Of a stretch of 64,000 bases of DNA, positions 62,855-64,000 are shown piece after piece; position 1 is the stretch's first letter, and the number at the start of each line of letters is the position of its first letter. The notes under the pieces are model-generated. The model had not been told where the DNA came from and searched no databases. It saw only the letters and a program-made list of their open reading frames with translations. The position numbers and the translations under genes are program-made. The stretch spans positions 310,001 to 374,000 of the forward strand of contig NZ_CP155075.1 of the NCBI RefSeq assembly GCF_039621805.1, in the 5' to 3' direction. Origin of the DNA: Paraburkholderia sp. PREW-6R (GTDB taxonomy: Bacteria; Pseudomonadota; Gammaproteobacteria; Burkholderiales; Burkholderiaceae).

Positions 62855-64000
62855 CACAGGCAATCTATGAAATGCAGGGCCTGACGAAGCGGTTCGGGCG
62901 GGTCACGGCGCTCGACCATGTCGATCTGCGCCTGAACGCAAATGAGGTTGTCGGCTTGATCGGCCAGAACGGCTCGGGCAAGTCCTCGCTGATGAAGACG
63001 ATGGTCGGTGTGCAACAGCCTGACGACGGCGTGATGAGGCTGCGCGGCGAGGAAGTGCGTTGGCGCTCCACCGCCGACGCCGCGCGCCGCGGTATCGGAC
63101 TCGTCCATCAGGAGCAATCGCTGATTCCGAATCTGACTGTCGCGGAGAACATCTTCCTCGACAAGTCCTGCGATTTTTTCCGCCACGGCTGGTATCGCTG
63201 GGAGCGATTGCTCGCTGCGGCCCGGGTTCAACTCGACAAGGTGGAACTCGATATCCGGCCCGACACGCTGGTCGAGAAACTGGGTTTCGCACAGCGCCAG
63301 ATGGTGGAGCTTGCCAAGGTGCTATCGCTGGAGGAAATGGTCGAGGACGATCTCGTCATCATGTTCGACGAACCGACGTCCATGCTGAGCGACCCGGAAA
63401 TCGAAGATCTGTTCCGACAGATACGTCGGATACGCCACCGCTCGTCCGTCGTGTTCATTTCGCATCGGATGGACGAAGTGCTGGAACTGTCAGACCGCGT
63501 CTACGTATTGAGCGATGGCAGACAGGTCGCCGAGCGCGTGCGCGGTGGTGTCGATGCGAAGGAGCTCTATGAACTGATGGTCGGCAAACAGCGTACCACC
63601 GCGAAGCGAACCGGCAGCGCCCGCCCGGCGAGCGTTCGTCGGCCAGTGCTGCAACTGGACGACGTGCAAATCGCCGCAAGTGTAGGTCCGGTTTCCGTGT
63701 CCGTCGGCGCGGGAGAAATCGTCGGCTTGATCGGCGTGCAAGGCTCGGGCGCGGAAACGCTGTGCCGCTCCCTGTTCGGGCTTGAAGAGGTGAGCGCAGG
63801 CGCGGTGTCGTTCGAAGAGAAAAAAGTCGCCATTCGCTCGCCTACGGATGCAATCCGCCGCGGTATTGGGTATCTGCCTGCGGAACGCAAGAAAGAGGGC
63901 ATGCTCACGGGCATGAGCATCGCGGACAACATGACGCTGACGTTCGGTTTCGACTACGCACACGCTGGCCTCTTCGCGGACCACGCAAAGGAGCGGGATC
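62851..64000 (+). CDS. Sugar-type ABC transporter ATPase, tandem-domain (RbsA-like), 3' end beyond window
   Basis: The first 383 residues of a two-domain ATPase are visible. The first domain has Walker A GQNGSGKSS, Q-loop VHQEQSLIPNLT, an ABC signature region LGFAQRQMVELAKVLS and Walker B IMFDEPTSML with switch His in FISHRMDE. The second domain starts near residue 270, and its Walker A is degenerate (GVQGSGAETL), as is normal for RbsA-type proteins. An acidic insertion, EEMVEDD, precedes the first Walker B. The gene is cut off by the window end; no internal stop is seen. Confidence 0.92.
   Translation, partial: MTQAIYEMQGLTKRFGRVTALDHVDLRLNANEVVGLIGQNGSGKSSLMKTMVGVQQPDDGVMRLRGEEVRWRSTADAARRGIGLVHQEQSLIPNLTVAENIFLDKSCDFFRHGWYRWERLLAAARVQLDKVELDIRPDTLVEKLGFAQRQMVELAKVLSLEEMVEDDLVIMFDEPTSMLSDPEIEDLFRQIRRIRHRSSVVFISHRMDEVLELSDRVYVLSDGRQVAERVRGGVDAKELYELMVGKQRTTAKRTGSARPASVRRPVLQLDDVQIAASVGPVSVSVGAGEIVGLIGVQGSGAETLCRSLFGLEEVSAGAVSFEEKKVAIRSPTDAIRRGIGYLPAERKKEGMLTGMSIADNMTLTFGFDYAHAGLFADHAKERD

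Overview
The window reads as a chromosomal or megaplasmid segment of a GC-rich betaproteobacterium of the Burkholderia/Paraburkholderia/Caballeronia type. The clues are a Burkholderiales-style trimeric porin, GC-rich codon use, many IclR/AraC/PucR-regulated catabolic operons and many ATGA-type stop/start overlaps. I see no rRNA, tRNA, CRISPR array, intact insertion sequence or replication origin. Nearly all of it is accessory catabolism and transport.

Layout. (1) 1-16906: a large organic-acid or aromatic-acid catabolic region. A CaiB-type CoA-transferase end, SDR, ketopantoate-reductase-like enzyme, second CaiB protein and MFS carrier run rightward. A Gfo/Idh/MocA oxidoreductase and a porin run leftward. 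Then a rightward run holds a fused CoA-transferase, MFS carrier, two-domain unknown, FAH hydrolase, AroE-like dehydrogenase, IclR regulator, MaoC, TIM-barrel enzyme, second MaoC and a second fused CoA-transferase. A near-perfect IclR-type operator lies between the porin and the first fused CoA-transferase. (2) 16977-19193: an AraC regulator divergent from an MDR reductase whose cofactor region resembles fungal trans-enoyl reductases. (3) 19787-28932: a leftward AraC regulator followed by EthD, carboxymuconolactone decarboxylase-like, HIBADH-like, complete Liv-type ABC transporter and aldehyde dehydrogenase genes. (4) 29085-37441: a LysR remnant, a GAF-PAS-PAS-GGDEF protein, a MocR/GntR regulator lacking the PLP lysine, and a group of small envelope/stress genes (glycine-rich peptide, 334-aa membrane protein, SYLF lipoprotein, CsbD, 51-aa membrane peptide).

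(5) 37983-44312: a leftward tripartite efflux operon (YtcA-like, HlyD, FUSC, outer-membrane factor) followed closely by an MscS channel with a C-terminal cyclic-nucleotide-binding-like domain. (6) 44432-51418: a leftward acyl-CoA operon (enoyl-CoA hydratase, CaiB transferase, acetoacetate-decarboxylase family, acyl-CoA dehydrogenase, carnitine-dehydrogenase-like enzyme) with a PucR-type regulator upstream. (7) 51855-54637: a decayed TDT/SLAC1 transporter, and an AraC regulator divergent from a 90-aa unknown plus quinone-oxidoreductase pair. (8) 54784-64000: an IclR regulator divergent from an operon with an SDR, TIM-barrel enzyme, hydroxyquinol 1,2-dioxygenase-like enzyme, SnoaL-like protein, salicylaldehyde-dehydrogenase-like ALDH and a ribose-type ABC transporter that runs off the end. 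The spacer between them carries strong GTTC/GAAC palindromes.

Overall each module pairs its own regulator with a transporter and a short enzyme set. None maps fully onto a pathway I can name. The best leads are module 1 with its operator, module 8 with its palindromes, the lysine-less MocR protein and the channel whose nucleotide-binding domain lacks the key arginine.
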